Below are positions 23,170-33,600 of a stretch of DNA of 64,000 nt, piece after piece; position 1 is the stretch's first letter; every line of letters starts with the position of its first letter. Under the pieces are notes generated by a model. The model was not told the DNA's origin. It ran no database searches and saw only the letters and a list, made by a program, of their open reading frames with translations. Location: contig OZ023184.1 of assembly GCA_963995505.1 (NCBI GenBank), forward strand, positions 15,250,228-15,314,227, read 5' to 3'. This stretch comes from Hypericum androsaemum (lineage: Eukaryota; Streptophyta; Magnoliopsida; Malpighiales; Hypericaceae). The position numbers and the translations under genes were made by a program.

Positions 23170-23964
23170 ATGAGTCAGACCCAAGCTACAGGTAATTTAA
23201 TTCAATTTTAATTTGTGGTGATCATATGTTTCTATGTTTATTTATCATGTTTATATCTTTTAATTATTGGGTAGAGCATAGTTTCAAGTTTATAATTCGG
23301 GGATAGCTTGGGTTAATTGCGTTAGATGGAAGCTATTAATCATGTCGGTGATCCCATAAAGCATAAGCTCTAATATTCTCTTATGTCTTTAAGCATCCAT
23401 TTTTAGATCATTTAATCTTCTTATTAGAAAAGTTAATCTCTATGATCATGATCTTTTCCCAAACCAGAGAAGTTTCTTCGAAAATATATGGCTAACCTTG
23501 ACCAAAATCATGAACGGAAATGCATAGTTCAAGTCGTAATTCAACCCTGATAGGAAAGTTGACCATCCACCTACTAAATTAATTGTGGTTTATGAATCCC
23601 TAATCGTAGACTTTAAACATTAATTTTCTGCTCCAACAAATACGTTTTCGTCACTTATTGTATGTTGTGATTGGTGATTTTTAGGTGCTTACCCCAATCA
23701 TCCACCACCAACTGCCTACGTAGCTCCACCGCCACTTGGGTACCCGACCAGAAATGACCCACAAAACCCTGTCCCAGTAGAGACCAAGCCCAGAGGCGAT
23801 GGCTTCTGGAAAGGATGGTAATAATTATTTAATTTCCTAAGTCTTTTCATTGACATAATTTAATTTTTTAAATTTTATTTAATTAACCCACTTTGGACTT
23901 TTTTTTCCTTCTATGTAGCTGTGCTGCCTTGTGTTGCTGCTGCGTCTTGGATGCCTGCTTCTGA
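23170..23964 (+). CDS. Cysteine-rich transmembrane (CYSTM) protein, copy 2
   Basis: Exons 23170-23191, 23685-23817 and 23919-23964 have the same lengths and phases as the copy at 17165 and give the same 66-residue protein. The third-position changes I could see are silent: CCG/CCA in the Pro run, ACA/ACC at Thr41 and TGT/TGC in the Cys run. The introns and flanks differ by many substitutions and by indels, including about 140 bp of extra sequence in intron 1. The upstream leader (CTTCGTAG, CTTCTTCTTCTTC, ATTCTTTTTGTCCAAAG) is shared. Conservation of the protein against drifted introns indicates that both copies are, or were until recently, under selection. Confidence 0.92.
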
Positions 23965-24427
23965 GGAGGGATGGCCGATGGGGACTGTATCAGCTGTGTG
24001 TTTTATTTGTATTTAAGTTTATTATTGGTGTTTGATTTTTCATTTTATTTTATTTTATAAACATATATAGATTTTTTTAGAGAAATAAACATATATAGAT
24101 TGGTGGACCAGTGATGTCTCTGGGTTCTGATGTAATAAACCATACATTTTATTGATGATATTTATTTATTTGGGCATTTTGACCCAAACACATGGAAAGA
24201 CAGTATTTCAATTGGACAACCAAACACAGGAGTATAAATACAACATGATAGTAACTGATTTCATGTGAAATTTTAATTTATTTACAAAATGTATCTCTTA
24301 TTCCTTTGCACATCCAATTTATCTGCAAATTTCACTCAGATTGTTGAATTGTTTTGGGATTAAATTGAAATCTACACAAATTTTACTAAATATGAAATAT
24401 TAACGAATTCCATTGCTCAACAAACAC

Positions 24428-25112
24428 GTGCTACCTCTCTCTATAGAGAACCGGATTCACAAAATAAAGTCATAGTGACGCATAATAAATGCTACCTCTC
24501 TATTTGTCTTGTAAATAAAATTTATTTATAAAGAAATAGATATACTAAATATCTAATTTTAAATGCGACATCTATTAAAATATTTATGGATGTTGCATTA
24601 AATGAAGGTTTAAACATAAAAATTTAAACATCTATATAGGCGTCAAATTTAGGCGTCAATTATCTCCTTTTCGTTAGGAAGGCGACAAATATCTTATTTC
24701 CTTCGCTGACTCAGCAGAGCTCAACATGATTAAATCTAGGTGAATTTTTTTTGGTAGGTGGATTAATTTTCTATATATTCTCAATTAATTACAACATGCA
24801 AAATATATAAAGCAATACTAATTGCATAGAGAAAATTTCAAGTCATCTAAAAGACTCCATATACAAAAGTAGATATCGATGTCTTAAATCACATATCGCA
24901 TTCCCAATTAATTACATCAAGCAAAATATATAAAAGCTACACTAATTACATAGAGAAAATCTCAAGTCATTTATACAAAAGCACCATTTACGCCATCTTA
25001 TGTACTTTCAAGATGATATGAGTGAGAAACTCTCGTTTGTACTTATCAAAATATAACTTAAACTCATACGATAGAGTCTTAACTCGACCGGTACAAATAT
25101 TTCTACCATCCC
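24428..25112. other. AT-rich intergenic sequence
   Basis: A repeated phrase (AATTAATTACA..., then AAAATATATAAA, then TACATAGAGAAAAT-like) occurs at about 24783-24840 and 24903-24962, a short local duplication. No gene was found. Confidence 0.45.
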
Positions 25113-25481
25113 TAAGACCATCTGCATTGGTGCCTTCTTTCAACCTATGTCACAGAACTCCCATCCACATCAGCACAACCCAATTATCTCTTATTCTACC
25201 CAAATCCATAACCTGCCTCAACCTAGGTCACAGAATAAACAATTAATTTCTCTCTCATCCACATATTATCTACTTTCATTTTTATTTATATAAAAATTAT
25301 ATTAAATATACGTAAATATTTATTCCGTAATTAAGATAACAAGAAATTTTTTTGGCCAAATAAAAAAATTTATTTTTCTCGAAGTGGGAATACAAAATTA
25401 GAGAAAAATAATTAGAGGTACATAGAGATGTCTTAAATGATATATTACAATTACGGAAGATGTAAATTACATAATACATAA

Positions 25482-26780
25482 TTAATTACGATTGGCGAAT
25501 TTTTGCCAAATATGCTCAATCAAGTCACTTTTGAGAGCGCTATGAGCTTCTCTACTGCGAAGGTTTTCCCTGGCAGTCATATAGGCGGATAGACTTCCGA
25601 TGCGTTCAGTAGAGAACTGAAAAGGTTCTTCTTGTTCTTCATTCAGGAATTCTATTGGATCATAATAATGGAGATATGTGTCTCGTTCATCCTCTACTAT
25701 CATATTGTGCAATATGATACAAGCCATCATAATTTTTTCTATGAAATCCTTGTCCCAAAGAAGACATGGACGTCGAATGAATGCAAAATGAGCTTGTAGA
25801 ACTCTAAATGCTCGATCCACATCCTTTCTGGCAGCCTCTTGATGTTGAGCGAACAACTTGTACTTTAGGGTCGACGGAGATGTAATTGACTTGACAAATG
25901 CAGTCCATGCAGGATATATCCCATCAGTGAGATAATAAGCCATATCATTTTGGCGGCCGTTGACGATGTAACTCACTTTCGGTGACCTTCCAAGACATCG
26001 GTAAAAATAGGAGATCGGTCTAGTACATTAATATCATTGCACGTACCTGGTGTTCCAAAGAAAGCATGCTATATTCATAAGTCATAAGATGCAACTGCCT
26101 CCAAAATAATTGTTGCCTTCCCACTCCTTCTTGCATATTGTCTAGTCCATGCAGCTGGACAATTTTTTTCATTCCTGGTGATTGCAGTCAATACTGCCTA
26201 TCATACCCGGGAATCCACATTGTTCCCCGACATACAGTAGTCTTGCCAAATCTTGTTCGTTGGGCTTTCTCAGATACTCGGGACCGAAGTAACTTATGAC
26301 ACCGTCAACGAACTTCACGAGAGCTTTTCCTGTTGTAGATTCACCCATTCTCAGATATTCGTCAACGACGTCAGCTGATGTCACATAAGCTAACACCCTC
26401 ATGACTACAGTATATTTCTGCAATGCTGAAAGACTTTGTCTACCTGCAGCATCTCGTCTTTGTTGAAAATATTCATTTGAAGCACTCACAGCCTCCACTA
26501 TACGAAGGAATAGTGGTCTGCGCATGCAAAACCTACGTCGGAAGGATTCAGGTCTATACGTTGGCCTCTCTACAAAATAGTCATTCATCAAGCGCTCCTC
26601 ACCAACCTGGCGTTCCCTATTGACAAATCGCCTTGGTGGTGGAGTCGTTTGCTGATTGGCAATGAGCATATCCTCGAGTATGTGATCAATTTGTTGATTC
26701 TGTTCACAGACTCGTGCCTCCCATTCATCAAATTCGATGGTGAATGAATCATGAGAACTTGATCCAGAATTGAGAGACAT
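25482..26780 (-). pseudogene. Harbinger transposase (DDE_Tnp_4 / ALP1-like), frameshifted
   Basis: The N-terminal part (26780-26169) starts MSLNSGSSSHDSF and runs through an FRRRFCMRRPLF helix region to GFPGMIGSIDC, the first catalytic Asp. A disrupted stretch (26168-25977) still shows CPAAWTRQYARRSGKATI, FFGTPGTCNDINVLDRSPIF (second Asp in NDINVL) and at least one frameshift plus internal stops. The C-terminal part (25976-25482) has VSYIVNGRQNDMAYYLTDGI, then DVDRAFRVLQAHFAFIRRP and ILHNMIVEDE. Relatives normally have VERAFGVLQ, so the third catalytic acid is Asp, not Glu. The gene cannot make full-length active transposase as it stands. Confidence 0.88.
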
Positions 26781-26829
26781 TTGAAAGGATATTGAAAGGA
26801 TATTTGGGTATGTTTAAGTTTGATATTGA

Positions 26830-27000
26830 TCCAAATATATAGCTACGGGATAAGTAGCATGTGGGGAGAAATGACATTGGATGCCAAAGCATAAAGTGAC
26901 ATAAAATAGCTACGGGACAAGTAGCATGTGGGGGGGACTGACATTGGATGCCAAAGCATGAAGTGACATAAAATAGCTACGGGATAAGTAGCATTGGGGT

Positions 27001-27031
<31 letters not shown>

Positions 27032-27200
27032 CTGACATTGGATGCCAAAGTTGAAGTGATATTTTAATAAAATAAGAACACATTACATAAAATTAGAATA
27101 AATTACGCGGGGGGGGGGGGGTTGACATTGGATGCCAAAGTTGAAGTGACATTTTAATAAAATAAGAATACATTACATAAAATTAGAATAAATTACATTA
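26830..27200. repeat. Tandem repeat with long poly-G runs
   Basis: About four to five imperfect copies of a unit of roughly 65-70 bp carry the phrases GCTACGGGA(T/C)AAGTAGCAT, a G-run, TGACATTGGATGCCAAAG and AAGTGAC. The G-run varies from 4 to more than 25 G (about 27002-27030; also 27108-27120), so length there may be uncertain in the assembly. Confidence 0.85.
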
Positions 27201-27372
27201 CATAAGAACAAATTCACATTCCAAACAAAACAGACATTAGGTAGCGCTTCATCGCTTCACCTTCTGGGGATAAGTGCTCTTTCGCAAGCAAAGTATTCAA
27301 CATCACTTGATTCATCTCCATAGTCTTCATTTGAGCCTTTTTTTGTGCTCGCTCTATTTTATTTTGCTCTTT

Positions 27373-28210
27373 CTATTGCTCGAGCTCTATTTTCTTCTTC
27401 ATTAATTCAATTTCATTATCTTGGGTAATTCTTAAAGCACGAATTTCTGAAGCAACCTCATCATCTGCCTTACCTTTTTCTTTTCTTTTTTTAGTAGCCT
27501 CTTTACCCATAGGACGAAGAATTGATGATGATCCGCTGACTGAAGTTTCTGGGTTGGAGGGGACTGAATATTCACCATCTTCAGTAGTCCTTGATCTTTT
27601 TGAGCTTCCATCACTTCCATCACTTTCTACATGTTCATCTTCATTCTCTGGAGAGAAATTTGTTGAATCATGATCTAGTTGTAGTTGCCACTTGGGATGT
27701 TTACACATAACTTCATTGAATACAGCCAAGTCACTAAACTTGTTGTTGTTGCTCTTCCCTGCATAAATTGTTTGTGCTTGGGTCTCAACATCGGCCATGC
27801 TCATTCCGCTCCTTTTTCGATTATATGCTTCTTTGTATGCACCAATCCACTTTTGTGCACGCATTAAGTCGTTTGTAACGACCTTTCATAGATTCTATGT
27901 TTTTTTCATGCATCTGTTCTGGATTTTCTATTTGAGCTTGTTGGTACAAAGCCTCGTCCCCAGAGTGAGACACCTTTCTGATTTTTTCTAACTTCCTATC
28001 TTCGCTAACGTAGAGGAAAGATGAAATTAGGACAGTGTCTTTCTTAACACTCCAAATAGTTGACGGCCCTTTTCCGGGTTTTTTTTTGCGACAATTGGGA
28101 GTAAAAAAAAGATTGAGAGTTCAGATTGTCTTCAGAAGTTGGAAAAGATGAAGGATTATAAGATCCAAATGGTTAAAAATTTGGAAAATTAGGATCATTT
28201 GGATCCATAA
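27373..28210 (-). pseudogene. Harbinger ORF1 (Myb/NAM-associated domain protein), broken
   Basis: The accessory protein of two-ORF PIF elements helps the transposase bind DNA. A candidate start near 28208 (MDPNDPNFPNF) is soon followed by a stop. Coding similarity then resumes in pieces and gives a long open stretch at 27864-27373: AQKWIGAYKEAYNRKRSGMS, then KHPKWQLQLDHDSTNF, a Ser/acidic linker, KEATKKRKEKGKADDEVASE and a C-terminal helix. This is the usual layout of the NAM-associated C-terminal domain in these proteins. Confidence 0.75.
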
Positions 28211-28601
28211 TAGAAATAATATAACAAGACAAATTAAGAAGATAGTATATAGTAAAAGAAGAGAAAACTTGAGATTGTGTGTAAAAATATGTTACTGTTG
28301 GACTCTATTTATAGAGATTTAGAAAATACAAAATTTCATATAAATTATAATTATTTTTTATCACAGATAATTCTACATTTTTGTAAACACATAAATAATA
28401 TCCAAAAAAATTATTTATACGAATAACATTGTACCAAGTGTAATTAACTAGATAGAAAAATAAAAAAAATAAAAATAAAAGCGAGGGCGAGGGGGCGAGT
28501 TTCGCCCCCACTTTAATTGAGGGCACCCCTCTTTTTTTTATATCTTTTTTTACAGATGGCAGGGGCGAGGGCGAGGAAAGGCTTGGATGTGGATGGTCTA
28601 A

Positions 28602-29610
28602 GCTAAATCTATAATGGAAGCAAAGGTTGATTGTTGGGTTTAATGGGGGAGAAACAGCCCCATTGGGCCTTCACCAAAATCGATCGCAAAGCCAACCCGA
28701 ACCAAACCCAAGAAACAAGCCCTTCTGATTGTATTTTTTAGGGTTAAATCAAATCAAATCAAATCAGTCGTCGACCCAACCGAAAACGTCTCAAACCCTT
28801 TTCGTCCATCTCCTCTCTCTGGCTATCCCCACAAAACCGATTCAGGAACCAGATCAGCCGCAAACCAACTGGGTCAGTGCCGGTGGCTACCTGGTCCGAC
28901 CCCGGACACGGCCACTCGATAATCAACACGAGTAACCTACTCTCTCTCCTCTCTCTAAACGGATGTGTATTTGATTCTGGGTTTTATAATCTGGAAATTC
29001 TTGTGGTGGTTTTGGGTTTTACAGTTCCATGAGGAATTCATTCATGTTTTTGCCGGAATTGAATGTAATCTTGGTCAGTCTTTTCTGAATTAATTTTGGT
29101 TTATATCAGCTAATTTAGATTCCAGTCGGGTGAGACCTTATTTATCAGGGGTATGCTCTACCACTAAGCTAATAGCCCGTCGTGCGGGTCTCTCGTCCCG
29201 CGCGAGAGAAACCCCATCCCTCTCTTGTTCCAAAACTCTTTCAAGTTATTCTAGAATAAGTCAGTTGATAGTGATTGAAAGATCTTTTCTGAATAATTTT
29301 TTTCCATTGGATATTAACTGGAGAAATTCACTGAGCCTAAATAGTTGATTAATGGAAAAGAAAAGATGAGTATTTTCCAAGTGAATGATCCACACAAAAG
29401 AAAGCTAGTAGTTGTGTGTTAGAACTGCCCGGAATCCGGATTTTAATGGGTGTTCGGATACTAGCTAGTTTCGAAGAAAAATTATGTTTCAAAATGAAAA
29501 ATTAAATGGCCTCCATTGGTACATTTAGTTTGGTTTTGATTTGGTAGATTTTGGGTTTGTATAGAAACAAGTGTTAATACTTTGTTGTGATCTATGGACC
29601 AGCTTGACCA
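28602..29610 (+). promoter_or_regulatory. Upstream region of the BED/hAT-like gene, with plastid DNA insert
   Basis: This interval probably holds promoter, 5' UTR and a leader intron of the plus-strand gene at 29611. Visible items are four tandem AAATC units near 28746-28766, pyrimidine-rich CTCTCTCC sequence near 28940-28956, and a plastid-derived insert (about 29128-29245). Confidence 0.4.
29128..29245 (-). repeat. trnI-GAU (fragment): Nuclear plastid DNA (NUPT): 16S-trnI spacer and trnI-GAU 5' exon
   Basis: On the minus strand the plastid spacer phrase AGAGAGGGATGGGGTTTCTC, then TCGCACGACGGGCTATTAGC with one change, leads into the 5' exon of tRNA-Ile (GGGCTATTAGCTTAGTGGTA, GAGCATACCCCTGATAA). 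Several bases differ from the plastid form, and the sequence after the exon is not the trnI intron, so the copy is old and truncated. It is not a working tRNA gene. Confidence 0.82.
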
Positions 29611-32517
29611 ATGCAAGGCCCCAAGAAAGACGTTGCATGGAAGTATTGTGAGAGGATCAAGGATGGGAGCAGGGTACATGTCAAGTGCAACTACTGCGGG
29701 AAAATGCTCAAGGGTGGCGGGATTTTCCGGTTTAAGGAGCACCTCGCGGGGCGGAAGGGCGGGGGGCCGATGTGCCAGCAGGTTCCGCCGGACGTTCGGG
29801 ATCTGATGGAACAGATCCTGGCTGCTGGTGTGGAGAATCCTAGCAGTGTTTCAAGAAAGATCAGTAACGTGCCTGTAAACTATGCTAGTGAGGTTCATGG
29901 CATGGCTGGCGTAATGCCGAATGAAATGCCGAATGAGTTTGAGGATCTTGAGGATTCTACACCAGGGAAGCGCAGGAAGAAGGACATTGCGTGGGAGCAT
30001 TGCCAATCGGTAGATTCCGGCAAGAGAGTGCAGATCAAGTGCAACTACTGCAGTAAAGTATTTAAGGGTGGTGGCATTTTCAGGTTCAAGGAACATCTTG
30101 CAGGGCGCAAGGGCAGCGCACCTGTTTGCGCGAGAGTTCCATCTGCTGTACGGGAACAGATGCAGCAGATTTTAGTTGAGATATCTGGGGAGCCAATTAA
30201 GAGGGTCCGGAACAATGCCATTGTGGATTATGTGCCGCAAGGTGATATGCGGGTGTTTTCTAGCCAACATAATGAAGCGGGTATGGGGCGTAACGGTAGT
30301 CTAGCTTATAATTCAGCTGTTAGAAACTTGAACTCGTTGGATGACCTGGAAGAAGGACTAGGTGGTGGGAATGTGGATATTACCGAGGGCGAAAGAGTTC
30401 ACCTTTCTACTTTGGTTGCTGGTTTAGGCTCTGCCTCAAAGATGCTGACTCCCTGTACGGATAATGCAATTCAAGTAGCAATGGGTCGGTTCCTATATGA
30501 TATTGGAGCAAGCGCGGATGCACTTGATTCCAGTCATTTTCGGTTATTGATGGATTTGGCTGCCTCCAGAGGATCAAAACTTGTGGCACCCTCTCATCAT
30601 GATCTACGAGGGTCGATGCTGCAAAAGTTAGTCGAAGAAGCGAAGAAAGATATTGCAGATCATCAACTGGTGTGGACGAAAACCGGTTGCTCAATCTTGG
30701 TTGAAGAATGGAAGGAAGAAAAGGGTAGATTTTTTCTGAACATTTTGGTTAATTGTTCTCGTGGTACAGTATTCTTGAAATCCGTGGATGCATCGGACAC
30801 TATTCAATCTGATCTTGATCTATATGGAGTGCTTAAGCAAGTGGTTGAAGAAGTAGGCGTCGGAAATGTTCTGCAAGTCATAACAAATAATGATGAGGTT
30901 TATGCTCGTGCAGGGGAAAGACTGATGGAGACTTTCCCTACGCTTTACTGGGCTCCTTGCTCAGCGCTCTGTATCGATCTGATCCTAGAGGATTTTGGTA
31001 AACTTGAGTGGGTAAGTGCAGTGATTGAACAGGCTAAATCGGTTACAAGATTTATCTACAACCATAGTGCTGTCTTAAATCTAATGAGGAAGTTTACTTT
31101 CGGGAATGACATAGTTCAGCAGGGGTCATCTCGTGCTGCCACTAGCTTTGTCTCATTGAAGCGAATGGCTGATTTCAAACTGAATTTGCAAACAATGGTG
31201 ACTTCCCAAGAGTGGACAGATAGCCCATATGCGGAACAGCTTGGTGGACTGGCGATATTAGATATCATAACGAATCGATCATTTTGGTCTTCATGCATCA
31301 CGATCATGCGTTTAACTCGTCCTCTACTCCGAGTTTTGGAAACTGTCACCAGTGAGAAGAGCGCTGCATTGGGATATGTTTTTGCAGGAATATATCGAGC
31401 AAAAGAAGCAATCAAGAAAGAACTTGTTAAGAGGGAGGATTATGTGATTTACTGGGATATCATAGACCATAGATGGGAACAACTGTGGAAGTGTCCTCTT
31501 CAGACAACAGGATTTTTCCTCAACCCGAAGTTCTTTTACGGGATCGAAGAAGGATTGTGTAATGAGCTTTTGTCAAGAGTATACGACTGCATAGAGAAGT
31601 TGGTCCCTGATACAGAAATTCAGGATAAGATCGTCAAAGAGTTGAACTTGTATAAGAATGCTACCGGAGATTTTGGGAGAAAGATGGCAATTCGAGCTAG
31701 AGAAACTCTTCCTCCTGGTAAGATTCTGAAACTTTTTTTGTGGTTCAAAATTTTCTCACAATTCGCAAATTTAAACGCTTAAAAAATGGAACATAAGAGT
31801 CATTGATGCTTTAAGAAGGGTTTTGAAGAACTCTTGATGGTGGTGTTGTTCCTTTTCAGCTGAGTGGTGGTCGACCTATGGAGGAGGTTGCTCCAATTTG
31901 GCACGTATGGCAGTTCGCATCCTTAATCAAACTTGCTGTTTAAACCGGAGCAAACCAAACCATATTGCCTTCAACAAGGTCTATGATGCGAAGAACCGGT
32001 TAGATCGACAACGCATTTGCAATCTCGTCTTTGTTCAGTACAACTTGTGGCTTAAACGAAGGTAAGCCAGAATTGGATGCTCGCTCAACTTTTATTTCAT
32101 TCTTTTGCGCTTGGCACTTCATACTCTTGACTGTGTTAAAACAGAAAACGGACTCCCGTCGACGCTATTTCTTTTGAAGACATTGATAACGCTGAAGACT
32201 GGATCATGCAAAATGATCTTTGCATGGATGATGAAGGGAATTTGGATTGGATGTCGCTATTCCCATCTTCTCTTCAACCAACTCCGCTAGCTACTTCCCC
32301 GCCCGTAACCTCAATCGAAGAAGCTGAAGATTTGGCTGCCGGTACTTGATATTTCTTTGTTTCTATAATGCCATAAGAGGGCTTGTCTTTTCACCCGCTG
32401 TTACACTGACGTAATGTTGAATTCACAGGTTTCACTGACAGCGAGATTCTCTACAAACCAGATGAAGAAGGATATGGCACACCACAAGGAAAGACTCCAG
32501 TTCCGGAACGTGTTTGA
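29611..32517 (+). CDS. Domesticated hAT-like protein with two BED zinc fingers
   Basis: Exons 29611-31717, 31860-32061, 32145-32341 and 32429-32517 join in phase to 864 residues. Two BED-type zinc fingers lie at about residues 8-55 and 124-170, each with VKCNYCGK/IKCNYCSK, GGGIFRFKEHLAGRKG and a second Cys. A hAT/DUF659-like core follows (AMGRFLYDIGASADALDSSH, TLYWAPCSALCIDLILEDFG), then a dimerisation-like EWWSTYGGGCSNLARMAVRI in exon 2 and an acidic C terminus. No terminal inverted repeats or target duplication flank the gene. It has introns and one clean frame through all exons, so it behaves like a host gene derived from a transposase, probably a nuclear DNA-binding factor. Its targets are unknown. 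Confidence 0.9.
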
Positions 32518-33600
32518 CAATGGTATCAACTGATGAACATGTTTAGTCCCTAAAGAATGGAAGTGTTCAGACTGCAATTTCCAGTACCATGAACTCGGTT
32601 TGATCCTCGTTGCGCACGTCTCCTGTTGCGAGTGTGGTAAGGCGAAGACATGATCTGTATTTAGGAATTCCGTCGAGTGGAAGTGTTTGTTATGACATTT
32701 GCAGTTGCACCTGGTCATAACCTATCCTGCATATTAACGATCTGCCAATTCGTAAACGCCTTGTACCATCGGGACCAAATGCCATGCGTAATCAATCTGT
32801 CTACATGTTGATGCTCGATGTCTGATCATATACAAGTTGGTCTGCTGTATAATGTCATGTTTAATGGAGATGGTGTAGGGTATGTCCACTGCGACCGACC
32901 GAGCCATCAAATTCGTTGTCCATCAGAGCAAGTAATTAATCTCTACTAGATTATGCATGTCCAGACAAGTAAATACAGACAAACCTCGTCTACCAACTAA
33001 GATTCCGATGCGTGACGTTGGTCGGTCAGAAATGAGGGTGAGCATCACAAAGGAAATGCTAACTGTACTTTTTCTCTGAAACCACTCATATCTCGACATG
33101 CGTTTGACTGACTAATTCAAGTTAATTGATCGACCACAAAGAGATGGCAAAGTTCACCTACTGAATTCTGCTACTCGAAACGTCTGGTTAAGATAGAATA
33201 GTTTTACCACTAGGTATTAGTTTCCCCCTATCTGAATTTAGTTTCATCCCTTAATTTATTTATTTTTTACAGCAAAACACATCCATGCAACTTTCAGATG
33301 AGGAAATTATATCGAGATGGCAAATATTTTAAATTCCAAGCTCGAAAACCAGAAGAACCAAACCTTTTCATGCCATTCAAAGCAAGGGGCACACAATAAA
33401 ACCAAGTCCCCCAAACTGTTGAATGTTGTGAACCTAAAGCAGCTTTAAGGCACACAAAACTTCAATCTGATGTGCATGATTTCACATGATAGGGTAAGAG
33501 CAAAAACATAAAAAGCAAGCCGGCCGGTGAACATTTGCAGACAAATGAGCTAAAAGTCACACAAAACTTCAGTCTGCTGTTCATGAATTCACGCAGAGGT
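32518..33600. other. 3' flanks of two converging genes
   Basis: This contains the presumed 3' UTRs of the BED/hAT-like gene and the coiled-coil gene. No further gene was recognised. Confidence 0.5.

Larger units (their letters stand above)
20648..24427 (+). repeat. Segmental duplication, copy 2
   Basis: This is the direct repeat of 15605-18345, longer because about 1.4 kb is inserted between roughly 21360 and 22760. The insertion contains a long-inverted-repeat element and a TA microsatellite (22407-22440). Homology resumes with AATATTCGTGTATATA and continues through the second CYSTM gene. Confidence 0.85.
25113..28601 (-). mobile_element. PIF/Harbinger transposon, two-ORF type, decayed
   Basis: The element spans 25116-28598 (3483 bp). 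It is bounded by TAA on both sides (25113-25115 and 28599-28601), the 3-bp TWA target site of this superfamily. The ends are inverted: GACCATCTGCATTGG at the left, GACCATCCACATCCAAG at the right (reverse complement). It encodes a DDE transposase and a separate Myb/NAM-like ORF, both on the minus strand and both broken. Between them lies a tandem, G-run-rich repeat (26830-27200). Confidence 0.9.

Noticed and set aside
29128..29165. tRNA-Ile gene
   Set aside because: Only the 5' exon of the plastid gene is present, with substitutions and no matching 3' half, so it cannot fold into a tRNA.
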